Source: JANYLB01 sp963837715
GTDB lineage: Bacteria; Actinomycetota; Acidimicrobiia; IMCC26256; JANYLB01
Direction of reading: 5' to 3'
Assembly (NCBI GenBank): GCA_963837715.1
Contig: CAWIOF010000004.1
Coordinates: 1,240,001-1,304,000, forward strand
DNA: 64,000 bases
Positions 25,532-34,831 of the stretch are shown piece by piece. Each line of letters opens with the position of its first letter. Position 1 is the first letter of the stretch. Made by a program: the position numbers and the translations under genes. Under the pieces are notes generated by a model. It was given only the letters and a program-made list of their open reading frames with translations, searched no databases and was not told where the DNA came from.

Positions 25532-26752
25532 TCATCCAAGCTCGCGGAAGTGCTCGTACTTGCGGAGCTCGCGGCGGGCGATCTGCTGCTTGTGGACCTC
25601 GTCGGGACCGTCGACGAGATGCAGGGTGCGGGCGTGGGTGTACATGTCGGCGAGGGGCCAGTCCTGCGACACACCGGCCCCGCCGAAGAGCTGGATGGCG
25701 CGATCGATCACCTCGGTGGCCGTGCGGGCGGCGAGCACCTTGATCGCCGCGATCTCGAAGCGAGCGCCCTTGTTGCCGACGGTGTCCATCAACCACGCGG
25801 CCTTCATCGTCAGGAGGCGGGTGGTCTCGATCGCGATCCGACTCTCGGCGATCTGATCCTGCACGACGCCCTGCTCGGCGAGCGGCTTGCCGAACGGCGT
25901 GCGCATCCACGCCCGCATGCCCATCAGCTCGAGCGCCTTCTCGGCGAGACCGATCGCCCGCATGCAGTGGTGGATTCGACCGGGGCCGAGGCGGGCCTGC
26001 GCCATCGCGAAGCCGTTGCCCTCACCGCCGATCACGTTCGTGATCGGGACGCGCACGTCTTCGAAGAGCGTCTCGCAGTGGCCGCCACCGGCGTCGTGGC
26101 CGAACACCGACAAGGTCCGCACCACCTGGGCGCCCGGCGCGTCGAACGGCACGATGACCATCGAATGGCGGTGGTACGGGTCGGCGCCGGGATCCGACAC
26201 ACCCATCAGGATCGCGAACTTGCACCGACTCGACGCCGCGCCACTCGTCCACCACTTGTGTGCGTTGACCACGTAGTGGTCGCCGTCGCGCTCGATCCGC
26301 GACTGGATGTTCGTGGCATCGGAGCTCGCCACCCACGGCTCGGTCATCGCGAAGCAGGAGCGGATCTCGCCTTCGAGCAGCGGTACGAGCCATTCGTCCT
26401 GCTGCTCGGGCGTGCCGAACTCGGCGAGCAGCTCCATGTTGCCGGTGTCGGGCGCGGCGCAGTTCGTGGCCTCCGACGTGAGGAGGTTGCGGCCCATCAG
26501 CTCGCAGAGCGGGGCGTAGTCGACGTTCGACAGCCCGGCGCCGAAGGTGTCGTTGGGCATGAAGAGGTTCCACAACCCGCGGGCGCGGGCCTCGGTCTTG
26601 AGCTCCTCCATCACCGGGGGGTGGAAGTGCGAATCGCCTGATTCGCGCACCTGTTCGAAGTACACCGACGTGGCCGGTTCGACGGTGCTGTCGATGAAGT
26701 CCTGCAGCTCGCCGCGGAGCTCCTCGGCTCGTGGGCTGATCGAGAAGTCCAT
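25532..26752 (-). CDS. Acyl-CoA dehydrogenase
   Basis: A 406-residue flavoprotein that introduces a double bond alpha-beta to an acyl-CoA thioester. Family landmarks: CFAMTEPWVASSDATNI (flavin/substrate loop), HKWWTSGA, GEGNGFAMAQARLGPGRIHH, RTPFGKPLAEQGVVQDQIA and GGAGVSQDWPLADMY. The spacing resembles the ACAD10/ACAD11-like group acting on long or unusual acyl chains; this is by resemblance. Start ATG 26752. It is first in a two-gene run with an F420 monooxygenase. Confidence 0.92.
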   Translation of the reverse strand: MDFSISPRAEELRGELQDFIDSTVEPATSVYFEQVRESGDSHFHPPVMEELKTEARARGLWNLFMPNDTFGAGLSNVDYAPLCELMGRNLLTSEATNCAAPDTGNMELLAEFGTPEQQDEWLVPLLEGEIRSCFAMTEPWVASSDATNIQSRIERDGDHYVVNAHKWWTSGAASSRCKFAILMGVSDPGADPYHRHSMVIVPFDAPGAQVVRTLSVFGHDAGGGHCETLFEDVRVPITNVIGGEGNGFAMAQARLGPGRIHHCMRAIGLAEKALELMGMRAWMRTPFGKPLAEQGVVQDQIAESRIAIETTRLLTMKAAWLMDTVGNKGARFEIAAIKVLAARTATEVIDRAIQLFGGAGVSQDWPLADMYTHARTLHLVDGPDEVHKQQIARRELRKYEHFRELG

Positions 26753-26907
26753 GTTCCCCCATGCTCGTCGGGCACCGACACCGGTGGTCGCACCCTACTT
26801 CCGGCCATCCTGGGTCATCCCGGGGCATCCACCGCCGGAACCGGCGTCGTAGTGGAATGGGGGGGTTCGGTGCAGACCGGGTGACGGACCCTGACGGCGG
26901 GAGCACG

Positions 26908-28045
26908 GTGACGGCAGAGCGGATCGGGCTGGTGCTCGCGTGGCTCGCGGGCTGGTCGCTCCTGTGGCGCGTCCCACGTCTGCTGGCGGCGCGGCCCACC
27001 GGCCGGCGGCCCACGATCTCGGTGATCGTCCCCGCCCGCAACGAAGGTACGACGCTGCCGACGCTGCTCTCGGGTCTGCTCGCGCAGGGCGAGCCCGCGA
27101 ACGAGATCATCGTCGTCGACGACCACTCCGACGACGCCACCGCCGCCGTCGCCGCGGCAGCCGGGACGCGTGTCGTCCGGTCGGTCGCATCTCCCGCCGG
27201 GCTGGACGGGGAAGACGTGGGCCTGCTGGCAGGGCGCCGAAGCCGCCCGCGGGGAGCTCCTCGTGTTCCTCGACGCCGACACCGAACCCGGACCCGACCT
27301 CCTCGACCGTCTCGCGGCGGAGCACGCCCGAGGTGGGGGGCTGGTGTCGGTCGAGCCGTACCATCGGATGGAACGAGGCACCGAACGGCTGTCGGCGTTC
27401 TTCAACATCGTGTCGTGGATGGGGATCGGCGCGGCGTCGGCCCGTCGCCGTCGACGGGTGACTGGAGCCTTCGGACCGTGCCTCGCGATCGCGCGCACGG
27501 AGTACCGCTCCGTCGACGGGCACCGCGCGGTCCGGGGATCGGTGCTCGAAGACGTCGCCCTCGCCCGGCACTGCCGCGCGTCCGGCCTCGCGGTTCGCTG
27601 CTTCGGCGGACGCGGATCGGTGCAGTTCCGCATGTACCCCGACGGGGTCCGCCACCTGATCGAGGGGTGGAGCAAGAACATCGCCGCGGGCGCCGGGTCC
27701 ACGCCGATCGTGCGCACGCTCCTGGTGTTCGCCTGGATCACCGCCACGATCACGGTCGCAACCGCGGCCCTCATGGGCTCGGCGGCCGTGGTCACGGGTG
27801 CGACCGGGCCGTCGTTCGTGGTCTGGGCTTTCTACGCCCTCTGGGTGGTGCAGCTCGGGGTGATGCTGCGGGCCCTCGGCAACTTCGGGGTCGGCTCGGT
27901 CGTGGGCTTCCCCGTCGGCGTGGGCGTGTTCGTGCTCATCTTCCTCCGCTCGATGTTCCTCACCGCGGTCCGCCGCCAGGTGGTCTGGAAGGGACGCTCG
28001 ATCCCGGTGCGTCCGGGGCGACCCGCAGCCGACGAGGCACCGTGA
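26908..28045 (+). CDS. Family 2 glycosyltransferase, CrtQ-like (frameshifted)
   Basis: Membrane-associated GT2 of about 378 residues. N-terminal helix (IGLVLAWLAGWSLLW), then PTISVIVPARNEGTTLPTLL, EIIVVDDHSDD, and after the break ELLVFLDADTEPGPDLLDR (DxD). Four C-terminal helices (about 255-345) follow VLEDVALARHCRASGLAV. An extra base near 27200 separates SPAGL from GWTGKTWACWQGA; repair gives a continuous acceptor region. Starts GTG 26908 or GTG 26881. It overlaps a CrtO-like gene (GTGA), so by analogy with staphyloxanthin synthesis it may glycosylate a carotenoid acid; this is inferred. Confidence 0.83.
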
Positions 28046-28548
28046 GCGACCAGGGAATCTTCGCCGTGTCGCGTCCGTGGATGGTGGTCCTCGACGTGAT
28101 GGTGTGGGCGGTGTGGGGCTTCGGCGTCGGGCTCTTCACCCACCGGCTCCCGGTGGACCGGCTCGACCACGACACCTGGCTCCTCCGGCTCCGCCCGGCC
28201 GAGCTCGACGCGTCGCTCTACGCCCGCCTCCGGGTGAAGCGATGGAAGGACCGGCTGCCCGAGGCGGGAACGTTCTTCGCCGGTGGGTTCTCCAAGCGCA
28301 CGGTCGCGACCCGTGACCCCGTGTACCTCGAACGGTTCGTGGTCGAGACGCGCCGGGCCGAGGTCACCCACTGGTTGGTGATGGCGATCGCGCCGGTGTT
28401 CGTGCTGTGGAACCCGTGGTGGCTCGTCGCGATCATGTTCGTCTACGCGTTCGTGGCCAACGTCCCGTGCCTCCTGGTGCAGCGGTACAACCGGATGCGC
28501 CTGTACCGGGTGCTCGAGCGTCAGAAGCGTTCGACCCGCTCCACCTGA
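28042..28548 (+). CDS. CrtO-like membrane acyltransferase
   Basis: A 168-residue membrane protein, GTG 28042 overlapping the GT2 stop. It carries the motif WKDRLPEAG and the arrangement of short N-terminal helix, soluble middle and two C-terminal helices seen in glycosyl-4,4'-diaponeurosporenoate acyltransferase (CrtO) of staphylococci, which is found beside CrtQ. Reaction by family: transfer of a fatty acyl chain to the sugar of a glycosylated carotenoid or other glycolipid. No crtM/crtN genes are in the window, so the acceptor could be different. Confidence 0.75.
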   Translation: MSDQGIFAVSRPWMVVLDVMVWAVWGFGVGLFTHRLPVDRLDHDTWLLRLRPAELDASLYARLRVKRWKDRLPEAGTFFAGGFSKRTVATRDPVYLERFVVETRRAEVTHWLVMAIAPVFVLWNPWWLVAIMFVYAFVANVPCLLVQRYNRMRLYRVLERQKRSTRST

Positions 28549-28559
28549 CCCGTATTGCG

Positions 28560-29093
28560 TCAGACGGAGGTTGCGGCGTCGGCTTGGTGGAACGTGACCG
28601 CCGGGGCCTTCGCATCGAGCTCGGGTCGGTCGGCGAGCACGAGGCGCTGTGCTTCCTCGCGGTCGGCGTCGGTGAACGCGCGGGTCGAGCGGCACCACTC
28701 GACGAGGATCCGGTTCGGGTCGAGGGTGTAGAGCGACGTGCACCAGCCGTGGTCGATCTCCACGACGTCGTGACCGGCTTCGAGCCATCGGCGCCGTCGC
28801 TCGTCGAGGTCGGCCACCTCGGGGGCGTCGAACGCGACGTGGTTGACCCACGCCGGCAGGCCGAGGCCCGTGCTGATCGCCGGGTCGAAGTCGTTCGGCA
28901 CCTCGGGGTCGTCGTGGAGGTCCCAGAACGCGATCATCCCATCGCCCGTGTCGTAGAAGACGTGCCGGGCCCAACCACCACCCGGGGTGGGTGCGGCCTC
29001 GACCTTGGCGAGCGTGAAGCCCATGACGTCGGTGTAGAACGCGTGGGTGGCCGGCAGGTCGCGGGTTGCGAGCGCAACGTGATGGAACGCCAT
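28560..29093 (-). CDS. VOC family protein (glyoxalase/dioxygenase superfamily)
   Basis: A 177-residue protein of two beta-alpha-beta-beta-beta modules. MAFHHVALATRDLPATHAFY is the classical first strand with a metal His, followed by VNHVAFDAPE and EIDHGWCTSLYTLDPNRILVEW with the second His and the metal Glu. It probably binds a divalent metal. The function within the superfamily (dioxygenase, isomerase, lyase) cannot be chosen. Divergent from PdxH and convergent with the CrtO-like gene (11 bp). Confidence 0.85.
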   Translation of the reverse strand: MAFHHVALATRDLPATHAFYTDVMGFTLAKVEAAPTPGGGWARHVFYDTGDGMIAFWDLHDDPEVPNDFDPAISTGLGLPAWVNHVAFDAPEVADLDERRRRWLEAGHDVVEIDHGWCTSLYTLDPNRILVEWCRSTRAFTDADREEAQRLVLADRPELDAKAPAVTFHQADAATSV

Positions 29094-29117
29094 GGCCGCA
29101 AGCGTACGCTCGGTCCC

Positions 29118-29748
29118 ATGACGGGTGCATCGGACGCGGCAGGAATCGACGAGGGTTCGGTCGCGGCCGACCCGTTCGACCAGTTCGCCGAGTGGTACGC
29201 GGCTGCGGTCGACGCAACCGACGATCGGGCCGCGGCCATGACCGTGGCGACCGCCACCGCCGACGGAAGGCCCTCCGCCCGGGTGGTCCTCCTGCGGGGT
29301 GTCGACGCCCGGGGCTTCGTCTTCTACACGAACTACGAGTCGCGCAAGGCCGCCGACCTCGAGCAGAACCCACGCGGCCGCGTTGCTCTTCTACTGGCCG
29401 CAGCTCGACCGCCAGGTCCGGGTCGAAGGCGCGGTCGAGCCCGTCGATGCGGCCGAGTCCGACGCCTACTTCGCGGCGCGGCCCCGAGGTCACCGGATCG
29501 GCGCGTGGGCATCGCCGCAGAGCTGGCCGATCGCAAACCGCGCCGAGCTCGAGTCGCGGCTCGCCGCCGTGGAGGAGTCGTTCGCCGACGCAGGAGACGA
29601 CGTGCCCCGACCGTCGTTCTGGGGTGGCTACCGGGTGGTCCCCGAGGTGTTCGAGTTCTGGGTGAACCGCACCGACCGGTTGCACGACCGCGTGCGCTAC
29701 GTCGGCGACGCCGACGGCTCCTGGTCGCGCGACCGGCTCGCGCCCTGA
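29118..29748 (+). CDS. pdxH: Pyridoxamine 5'-phosphate oxidase (frameshifted)
   Basis: FMN-dependent oxidase of about 209 residues making pyridoxal 5'-phosphate. ATG 29118. Landmarks: DPFDQFAEWYAAAVDA, PSARVVLLRGVDARGFVFYT, NYESRKAADLEQNP, then LLFYWPQLDRQVRVEG, RPRGHRIGAWASPQS, PSFWGGYRVVPEVFEFW and the C-terminal RDRLAP. An extra G near 29378 separates NPR from AALLFYW. Length and motif order match PdxH. The 3' end overlaps the convergent YihY-like gene by 52 bp. Confidence 0.9.
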
Positions 29749-30509
29749 TCCCAGAGCACCTTCTCCGAGAGCGCGACGGTCACGACCAGGTACCCGAGCA
29801 CCAGCATCCACACCAGGAGCGCGAACACGACCCCGATCGTGCCGTAGAGCGTCGACGATCGTTCGACCAGCGCGGGAACCGCGTAGCCGCCGACGAGCTT
29901 GAGGATCTCGAACCCGATCCCACCGATGACGGCCGCGGGGAGCATGCCGCGGATCGGGATGCGGCGGGCGGGAAGGATCCACGCGGTCCACAGGAACAGC
30001 AGCGTGTCGACTGCGAGGCCACCCACGATGCCGACGAGCACGAGTGTCCCGGAGCCGCTGACCAGTCCGGTGGCGCCGAAGCCGAGGACCGCGAGGACGC
30101 CGCCGCCGGCGAGCCAGCCCACGCCGACCAGCCGGCCACGCAGCGTCCCGCCGGGGATCCGCCACAGCTGGTTCCACGCATCGGTGATCGAGGCCGCCAG
30201 CCCGGTGCCGGTCCAGAGGAGGCCGACCACACCGATGATGCTCGACGCCACCTTCGTCCGCTGCGCGGTTCGGGTCGCGTCGGTGATGACCTTCGCCGCG
30301 TCGCCGGTCAGCCCGAGGGAGTTCACGACGCGCTCGGCGAACGCGGTCGCGTCGCCGACGAACAGGCCGACGACCGCGATGCACAGGACGAGGATCGGGA
30401 AGAGCGCGAGGAAGGCACGCATGCTGATCGCGGCCGCGAGGTTGCCGGCGCGGTCGGCGCTGAAGCCCCGTTGGAAGTCGCGTGCGAGCGCGAGTCCCCG
30501 AGCTGCCAT
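29697..30509 (-). CDS. YihY/virulence factor BrkB family membrane protein
   Basis: A 270-residue protein with six membrane segments and the family pattern: AAAISMRAFLALFPILVLC, VGLLWTGTGLAASITDAWNQLW and STLYGTIGVVFALLVWMLVLGY. The family was once misnamed RNase BN; its role is unclear. A charged tail (WDQGASRSRDQEP) follows. Start ATG 30509 is 3 bp downstream of the dienelactone hydrolase stop, so the two are probably co-transcribed. Confidence 0.88.
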   Translation of the reverse strand: MAARGLALARDFQRGFSADRAGNLAAAISMRAFLALFPILVLCIAVVGLFVGDATAFAERVVNSLGLTGDAAKVITDATRTAQRTKVASSIIGVVGLLWTGTGLAASITDAWNQLWRIPGGTLRGRLVGVGWLAGGGVLAVLGFGATGLVSGSGTLVLVGIVGGLAVDTLLFLWTAWILPARRIPIRGMLPAAVIGGIGFEILKLVGGYAVPALVERSSTLYGTIGVVFALLVWMLVLGYLVVTVALSEKVLWDQGASRSRDQEPSASPT

Positions 30510-30512
30510 CGG

Positions 30513-31232
30513 TCAGCGCGGGCCGAGGCGGGCGAACCAGGCGAGCGTGCGCGTCCACGCGTCGGCCGCCGCGTCGGGTGCGTACGCCGGCCGGAGGTCG
30601 CAGAAGAACCCGTGTTCGGCGTCGGCGTACCGCACGATCTCGGTGTCGACGGGCGCTTCGACGAGCGCGGCGCGGAGTGCCTCGACGTCGTCGACGGGGA
30701 TCGAGCCGTCCTGGTCGCCGAACAGGCCGAGCCACGGGGTCGTGAGCGTGGGGGCCGCTCCGACGAGGGCGGGGAACTGCGGGAACCGCGCCGTCACGAT
30801 GCCACCGCCGTAGAAACCGACCGCGGCACCCAGCGTGCGGCGGGCCGCGACGAGGAACGAGACGCGACCACCCATGCAGAACCCCACGATCCCCGAGCGG
30901 TGCACCGCGATCCCGTTGGCGGCGAGGTGCGCGAGCGCCGCATCGACGTCGGCGAGCATCATCTCGTCGGACAGCGCTGCCATCGCCGGGATCACGGCGG
31001 CGAAGTCGTCGTACGAGAAGGGCCCGGGTTCCTCGCTGCGGTGGAACAACTCCGGCGCGACGGCCAGGTACCCGTCGGTCGCGAGCCGGCGGGCCACGTC
31101 TTCCATGTGGGCGTTGAGCCCGAAAGCCTCCTGCACCACGACGATCCCGCCGCGGGGCGCTCCGTCGGGCGTGGCGCAGAACGCGCGCATCGGGCCGTCG
31201 GGGGTGCTGAGCTCGAGCATCTCGGTGGCCAC
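30513..31232 (-). CDS. Dienelactone hydrolase family protein
   Basis: A 239-residue alpha/beta hydrolase with the Cys nucleophile of the dienelactone hydrolase family: Cys119 in GFCMGGR, Asp about 173-175 in FGDQDGSIP and His207 in DAEHGFF. The family hydrolyses lactones such as 4-carboxymethylenebutenolide or acts as general carboxylesterase. VVVQEAFGLNAHMEDVARRL is a well-kept family segment. The context offers no chlorocatechol or muconate genes, so the substrate is unknown. Cytoplasmic. Confidence 0.9.
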   Translation of the reverse strand: MATEMLELSTPDGPMRAFCATPDGAPRGGIVVVQEAFGLNAHMEDVARRLATDGYLAVAPELFHRSEEPGPFSYDDFAAVIPAMAALSDEMMLADVDAALAHLAANGIAVHRSGIVGFCMGGRVSFLVAARRTLGAAVGFYGGGIVTARFPQFPALVGAAPTLTTPWLGLFGDQDGSIPVDDVEALRAALVEAPVDTEIVRYADAEHGFFCDLRPAYAPDAAADAWTRTLAWFARLGPR

Positions 31233-31281
31233 GAATCGCAGACTACGAGACGGATCGGCTCCGGCCGACTAGAACGGGCCG

Positions 31282-31931
31282 GTGACGACCGGCGCCTGGG
31301 TGTTCCTCGTACTCGCCGGGTGTTTCGCGGTCGGCAACTGGGTCTCGCGGATCCACCCGCCACCGCCCGGCTCGATCTCGCGGCTCGAGTACGTGTGCAA
31401 GCCCGGCGACGATGCTCGCGCTGATCGCGGTCGCGCTGCTCGTCGATCCCACCCATCCCGACGAACGCTGCGTGGTTCGTGGCCGCCCTCGCGCTCTCGC
31501 TCGCGGGCGACATCTTCCTGATGCTCCCCGACGACCGGTTCGTCGCGGGCCTGGCCTCGTTCCTGCTCGCGCACGTGGCCTACGTGGTGGGACTGAACCT
31601 CCACACCGACGGCAACTGGTGGTGGGCGGTCCCGGTGATCGTCGTCGTCGGCATCCTGGGCGTGCGCCTCGTGCGCGGGATCCGACGCAGTGGCGAATCC
31701 GAACTGGTCGCGCCGGTGGTGGTCTACGTGCTGGTGATCGCGGCGATGGGGATCAGCGCGCTCGCGAGCGGGAACCGCTGGGCCGCCGTGGGCGCGGTCC
31801 TGTTCATGGGTTCCGATGCGCTCATCGGCGAGACGCAGTTCGTGCGCCCGGCTGCGTGGGCGCCGGTCGCGATCATGGTCACCTACCACCTCGGTCAGGC
31901 CGGACTGGTGCTGTCACTGGTCTGGTCCTGA
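31282..31931 (+). CDS. Lysoplasmalogenase, YhhN/TMEM86 family (two frameshifts)
   Basis: Integral membrane hydrolase of about 215 residues and seven or eight helices. Family motifs after repair: LEYVCKPATMLALI near the N-terminus, LSLAGDIFLMLPDDRFVAGLASF, HVAYVV and LFMGSDALIGETQFV. Known members cleave the vinyl-ether bond of lysoplasmalogens or act on related ether lipids. Two extra bases (about 31405 in a CCC run and about 31470) break the gene. GTG start 31282. Divergent from dienelactone hydrolase. Confidence 0.85.
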
Positions 31932-31965
31932 GCCGGGCCGGTTCGAGCGAGCAGAGGAACTGCGA

Positions 31966-32223
31966 ATGCGACGATCGATCGACGACGCCCGCGACGATCA
32001 CCCCGCCGACGACGAGGAGCGCCCCGGCGCGTCGTGGGCAGTCGCCCTCGAAGACGCGTGCGAGGGCTGCGGCGACGGCGAGCTCCGGGTGGTGCTGACC
32101 CTCGAGGAGGTCGGTCGCCCGGGCCTCGGGGTGGTCGCGCACCTCGCACCCGACACCGCCCGCCGCCTCCGTGCCGCGCTCGCCGCCGCCCTCAAGGAAA
32201 TCGGGCAACCACCCGGGGTCTAG
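31966..32223 (+). CDS. Conserved-looking hypothetical protein, 85 aa
   Basis: ATG 31966 is preceded by GAGGAA at good spacing. The N-terminus is acidic (DDARDDHPADDEE); the rest forms a strand-rich part (AVALEDACEGCGDGELRVVL) and a final helix (DTARRLRAALAAALKEIG). No known domain recognised. The two Cys in CEGC may bind metal or be incidental. It overlaps the convergent ribB by four bases, sharing a CTAG stop. Confidence 0.65.
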   Translation: MRRSIDDARDDHPADDEERPGASWAVALEDACEGCGDGELRVVLTLEEVGRPGLGVVAHLAPDTARRLRAALAAALKEIGQPPGV

Positions 32224-32871
32224 AGGAGGAGCGGGGCGGTGGCGGGGGTGGCGGGGTCGGAGATGCTCTGGCGGTAGGCCGCGACCTGCTCGACGGAGAT
32301 CATCGCGATGCGGTGCTCCTGCGCGAAGAGCTCGAGGAACGGGCAGCCGAGCGGGCGAGCCGTCGTCGTGGAGCACCTCGCAGATGACGGCGATCGGCGG
32401 GAGGCCGGCGAGGCGGGCGAGGTCGACCGCCGCTTCGGTGTGACCGCGACGTTCGAGGACACCACCGGGCCGGGCCCGCAGCGGGAACACGTGACCGGGC
32501 CGAACCAGGTCGGAGGGGCGGGTCGACGGGTCGAGGATCGACCGGATCGTGGTGGCACGGTCGGCGGCGCCGATCCCGCTCCCCGCATCGAGGTGGTCGA
32601 TCGTGACGCTGAAGGCGGTGTCGCACCCGGCCTGGCCGGGCGGGATCATCGGCGGGATCTCGAGCTCGTCGAGACGGGCCTGGTCGCAGGGCATGCACAC
32701 CAGCCCCCGGGCCCAGCGCAGCATGAAGTTGATGGCCTCGGGCGTGACCCAGCTCGCGGCCATCGTGAGGTCACCCTCGTTCTCGCGGTCTTCGTCGTCG
32801 ACGACGAGCACCATCTCGCCCCGGCGGATCCGTCGGAGTGCTTCGTCGATGTCGGCAAGGTTGACGCTCAT
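32220..32871 (-). CDS. ribB: 3,4-dihydroxy-2-butanone 4-phosphate synthase (frameshifted)
   Basis: Riboflavin pathway enzyme converting ribulose 5-phosphate to DHBP and formate. ATG 32871 follows a strong AGGAGG. Landmarks: VVDDEDRENEGDLTMAA, WARGLVCMP, TAFSVTIDHLDAGSGIGAAD, RPGHVFPLRAR and RRGHTEAAVDLARLAG. One extra base near 32360 separates DDGSPAR from LGCPFLELFAQEHRIAMISV. Length is that of a monofunctional RibB; no GTP cyclohydrolase II domain follows. It lies 34 bp behind the histidine kinase gene. Confidence 0.9.
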
Positions 32872-32905
32872 GCTGGTGGTTCCTCCTGATGGGAGCAGGT
32901 CGCGA

Positions 32906-33964
32906 TCATGGGCGCGCCACGGGGCCCGCGGCGGGGATGGTGACGACCATCCGGCAACCGTGGGGCTCGCGACGTTCGGGATGGATCTCGCCGCCGTGGA
33001 GCTCCACGATCCACTGGGCGATGGCGAGGCCGAGTCCGGCCCCACCGTCCTTGGTCGCCCGGGCGGAGTCGGAACGGTAGAACCGTTCGAACACCCGGGT
33101 GGCTTCGTCGTCGGGGATGCCCGGCCCGTCGTCGAGGACCTCGATGCGCACCCCGCGGGGTCCGCGTCGGGCCCGGACTCGCACGGCGCCACCCTCGGGG
33201 GAGTGGCGCACCGCGTTCTCGAGCAGGTTCGCGACGACCTGGTGGACCCGCTCGGGGTCGCCGTCGGCCGCGAGGGAGTTCGGTTCGACCTGCACCGTCA
33301 TCTCGACGTCGGGAGCGTGCAGCTTCGACTCACGGACCGCGTGGACGAGCACGGGTTCGATCGCGAACTCCTGCCGGTCGAGAGGCACGGCCCCCGACTC
33401 GAGCCGCGAGAGGTCGAGGAGCTGGGTCACGAGCCGACCGAGCCGGACGACCTGGGCGAGCATGGTGTCGAGCGTGTCGGGGTCGGCGGCCTCGACCCCG
33501 TCGACGAGGTTCTCGAGGCGGGCCTGCAGCGCGGTGATCGGAGTCCGCAGCTCGTGGCTCACGTTCGCGACCAGATCGCGGCGCATGCGGTCGGTGGCCT
33601 CGAGCTCGGCGGCCATCTGGTTGAACGACCGGGCGAGGGTTGCGACCTCGTCCTTCGACGTGACGTTCACGCGCTGCGAGTAGTCGCCCCGGGCCATCGC
33701 CTCGGTCGCGTCGGCCATCTCGGTGAGCGGCGTGGTGATGCCGTGGGCGAGGAACCGGACCATCGTGAGCGCGATGAGCCCGGCGATCACGCCGCTGATC
33801 GAGGGCCAGAAGCCGAAGTAGATCCCGGTGTAGAAGACGACGACCGTGACCGCGATCGCGACGACGACGAGCGCGCCGATGCGGAGCTTGATCGACGAGA
33901 ACCGGTTCAGCGGCTGGATCAGGTCGTGGCGGCTGACGGTACGGACCCGGCTGAAGCGACTCAT
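32906..33964 (-). CDS. Sensor histidine kinase with minimal periplasmic loop
   Basis: A 352-residue HAMP-linked kinase. Two N-terminal helices (about 28-49 and 53-72) are separated by only a few residues, so sensing is probably within the membrane or by a partner protein. HAMP about 72-125, phospho-acceptor His137 in VSHELRTP, then N (NLLENAVRHSP), G1 (DDGPGIP) and G2 (GGAGLGLAIAQ) boxes. ATG 33964 overlaps the response regulator stop (ATGA). The stimulus is unknown. Confidence 0.92.
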   Translation of the reverse strand: MSRFSRVRTVSRHDLIQPLNRFSSIKLRIGALVVVAIAVTVVVFYTGIYFGFWPSISGVIAGLIALTMVRFLAHGITTPLTEMADATEAMARGDYSQRVNVTSKDEVATLARSFNQMAAELEATDRMRRDLVANVSHELRTPITALQARLENLVDGVEAADPDTLDTMLAQVVRLGRLVTQLLDLSRLESGAVPLDRQEFAIEPVLVHAVRESKLHAPDVEMTVQVEPNSLAADGDPERVHQVVANLLENAVRHSPEGGAVRVRARRGPRGVRIEVLDDGPGIPDDEATRVFERFYRSDSARATKDGGAGLGLAIAQWIVELHGGEIHPERREPHGCRMVVTIPAAGPVARP

Positions 33965-34722
33965 GCGGGCCCGATCCCCGAGAGGTCGTCGGCCTCGCCC
34001 TCGGCGATCGCGTAGCCGACCCCGTGGACGGTGCGGACGATGTCGGAACCGAGCTTGCGGCGCAGGGCGCGGATGTGCGAGTCGACGGTCCGCCCGCTCG
34101 ACACCATCGGCTCGCCCCACACCTCGGCGAGCAGCTCCTCGCGGGTGCGGACCGTGCCGGGTCGTGCCGCGAGGAACCGGAGCAGGTCGAACTCGGTCGG
34201 GGTGAGGTGGATGACGTCGTCGTTGCGGGTGACGACCCGGCGCGCCGGATCGATGGTCACGCCTCCGAGCTCCTGGACGTCGAGCGCACGGTCGCCGTCG
34301 AGCGGCGCGCCCTGTTCGATCTCGGCCCGGGCCCGATCGACCCGGCGCAGGATCGCGTGCACCCGGGCGACGAGCTCGCGGGAGCTGAACGGCTTGGTGA
34401 GGTAGTCGTCGGCGCCGACGGTGAACCCGAGCACCAGGTCGGCTTCGGAGTCGCGGGCCGTGAGCATGAGCACCGGCACCGACCGATCGGCCTGGATCCG
34501 TTCGCAGACCTCGAGCCCGTCGAGGCCCGGGAGCATCAGGTCGAGCACGACCAGGTCGGGCCGGATCCGGTGGCAGGCCTCCACCCCGGCGGGTCCGTCG
34601 CCGGCGATCTCGACCGCGAAGCCCTCGCTGCGGAGACGGGCCGCGACAGCCTGCGCGATCGACGCTTCGTCCTCGATGACGAGGACGGTCCGGGATGGCT
34701 TCACTGCAACGACTGCGACCAC
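33961..34722 (-). CDS. OmpR family response regulator
   Basis: Receiver plus winged-helix regulator of about 247-253 residues. Acidic pair in VLVIEDEA, phospho-acceptor Asp61 in LVVLDLMLPG, LMLTARDSEAD and Lys in DDYLTKPFSS. The C-terminal domain has VIHLTPTEFDLLRFLA and SGRTVDSHIRALRRKLG. GTG 34722 or GTG 34704 can be the start. It pairs with the overlapping histidine kinase downstream. No binding site was identified. Confidence 0.93.
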   Translation of the reverse strand: MVAVVAVKPSRTVLVIEDEASIAQAVAARLRSEGFAVEIAGDGPAGVEACHRIRPDLVVLDLMLPGLDGLEVCERIQADRSVPVLMLTARDSEADLVLGFTVGADDYLTKPFSSRELVARVHAILRRVDRARAEIEQGAPLDGDRALDVQELGGVTIDPARRVVTRNDDVIHLTPTEFDLLRFLAARPGTVRTREELLAEVWGEPMVSSGRTVDSHIRALRRKLGSDIVRTVHGVGYAIAEGEADDLSGIGPA

Positions 34723-34831
34723 ACCGTCAGGATACGGAAGGTGGTGTCACCGAGTCCCCCTCGGTACGTGGAGATCCTGTGCAGAAGCTGACTGGGCCCG
34801 GGGCCGGAACGGGTGGCGGGCCGCCGCCTGA

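Noticed and set aside
28407..31424. Continuous 1005-codon plus-strand frame
   Set aside because: It joins parts of unrelated genes; only the short stretch of PdxH (29118 to about 29378) in it is real.
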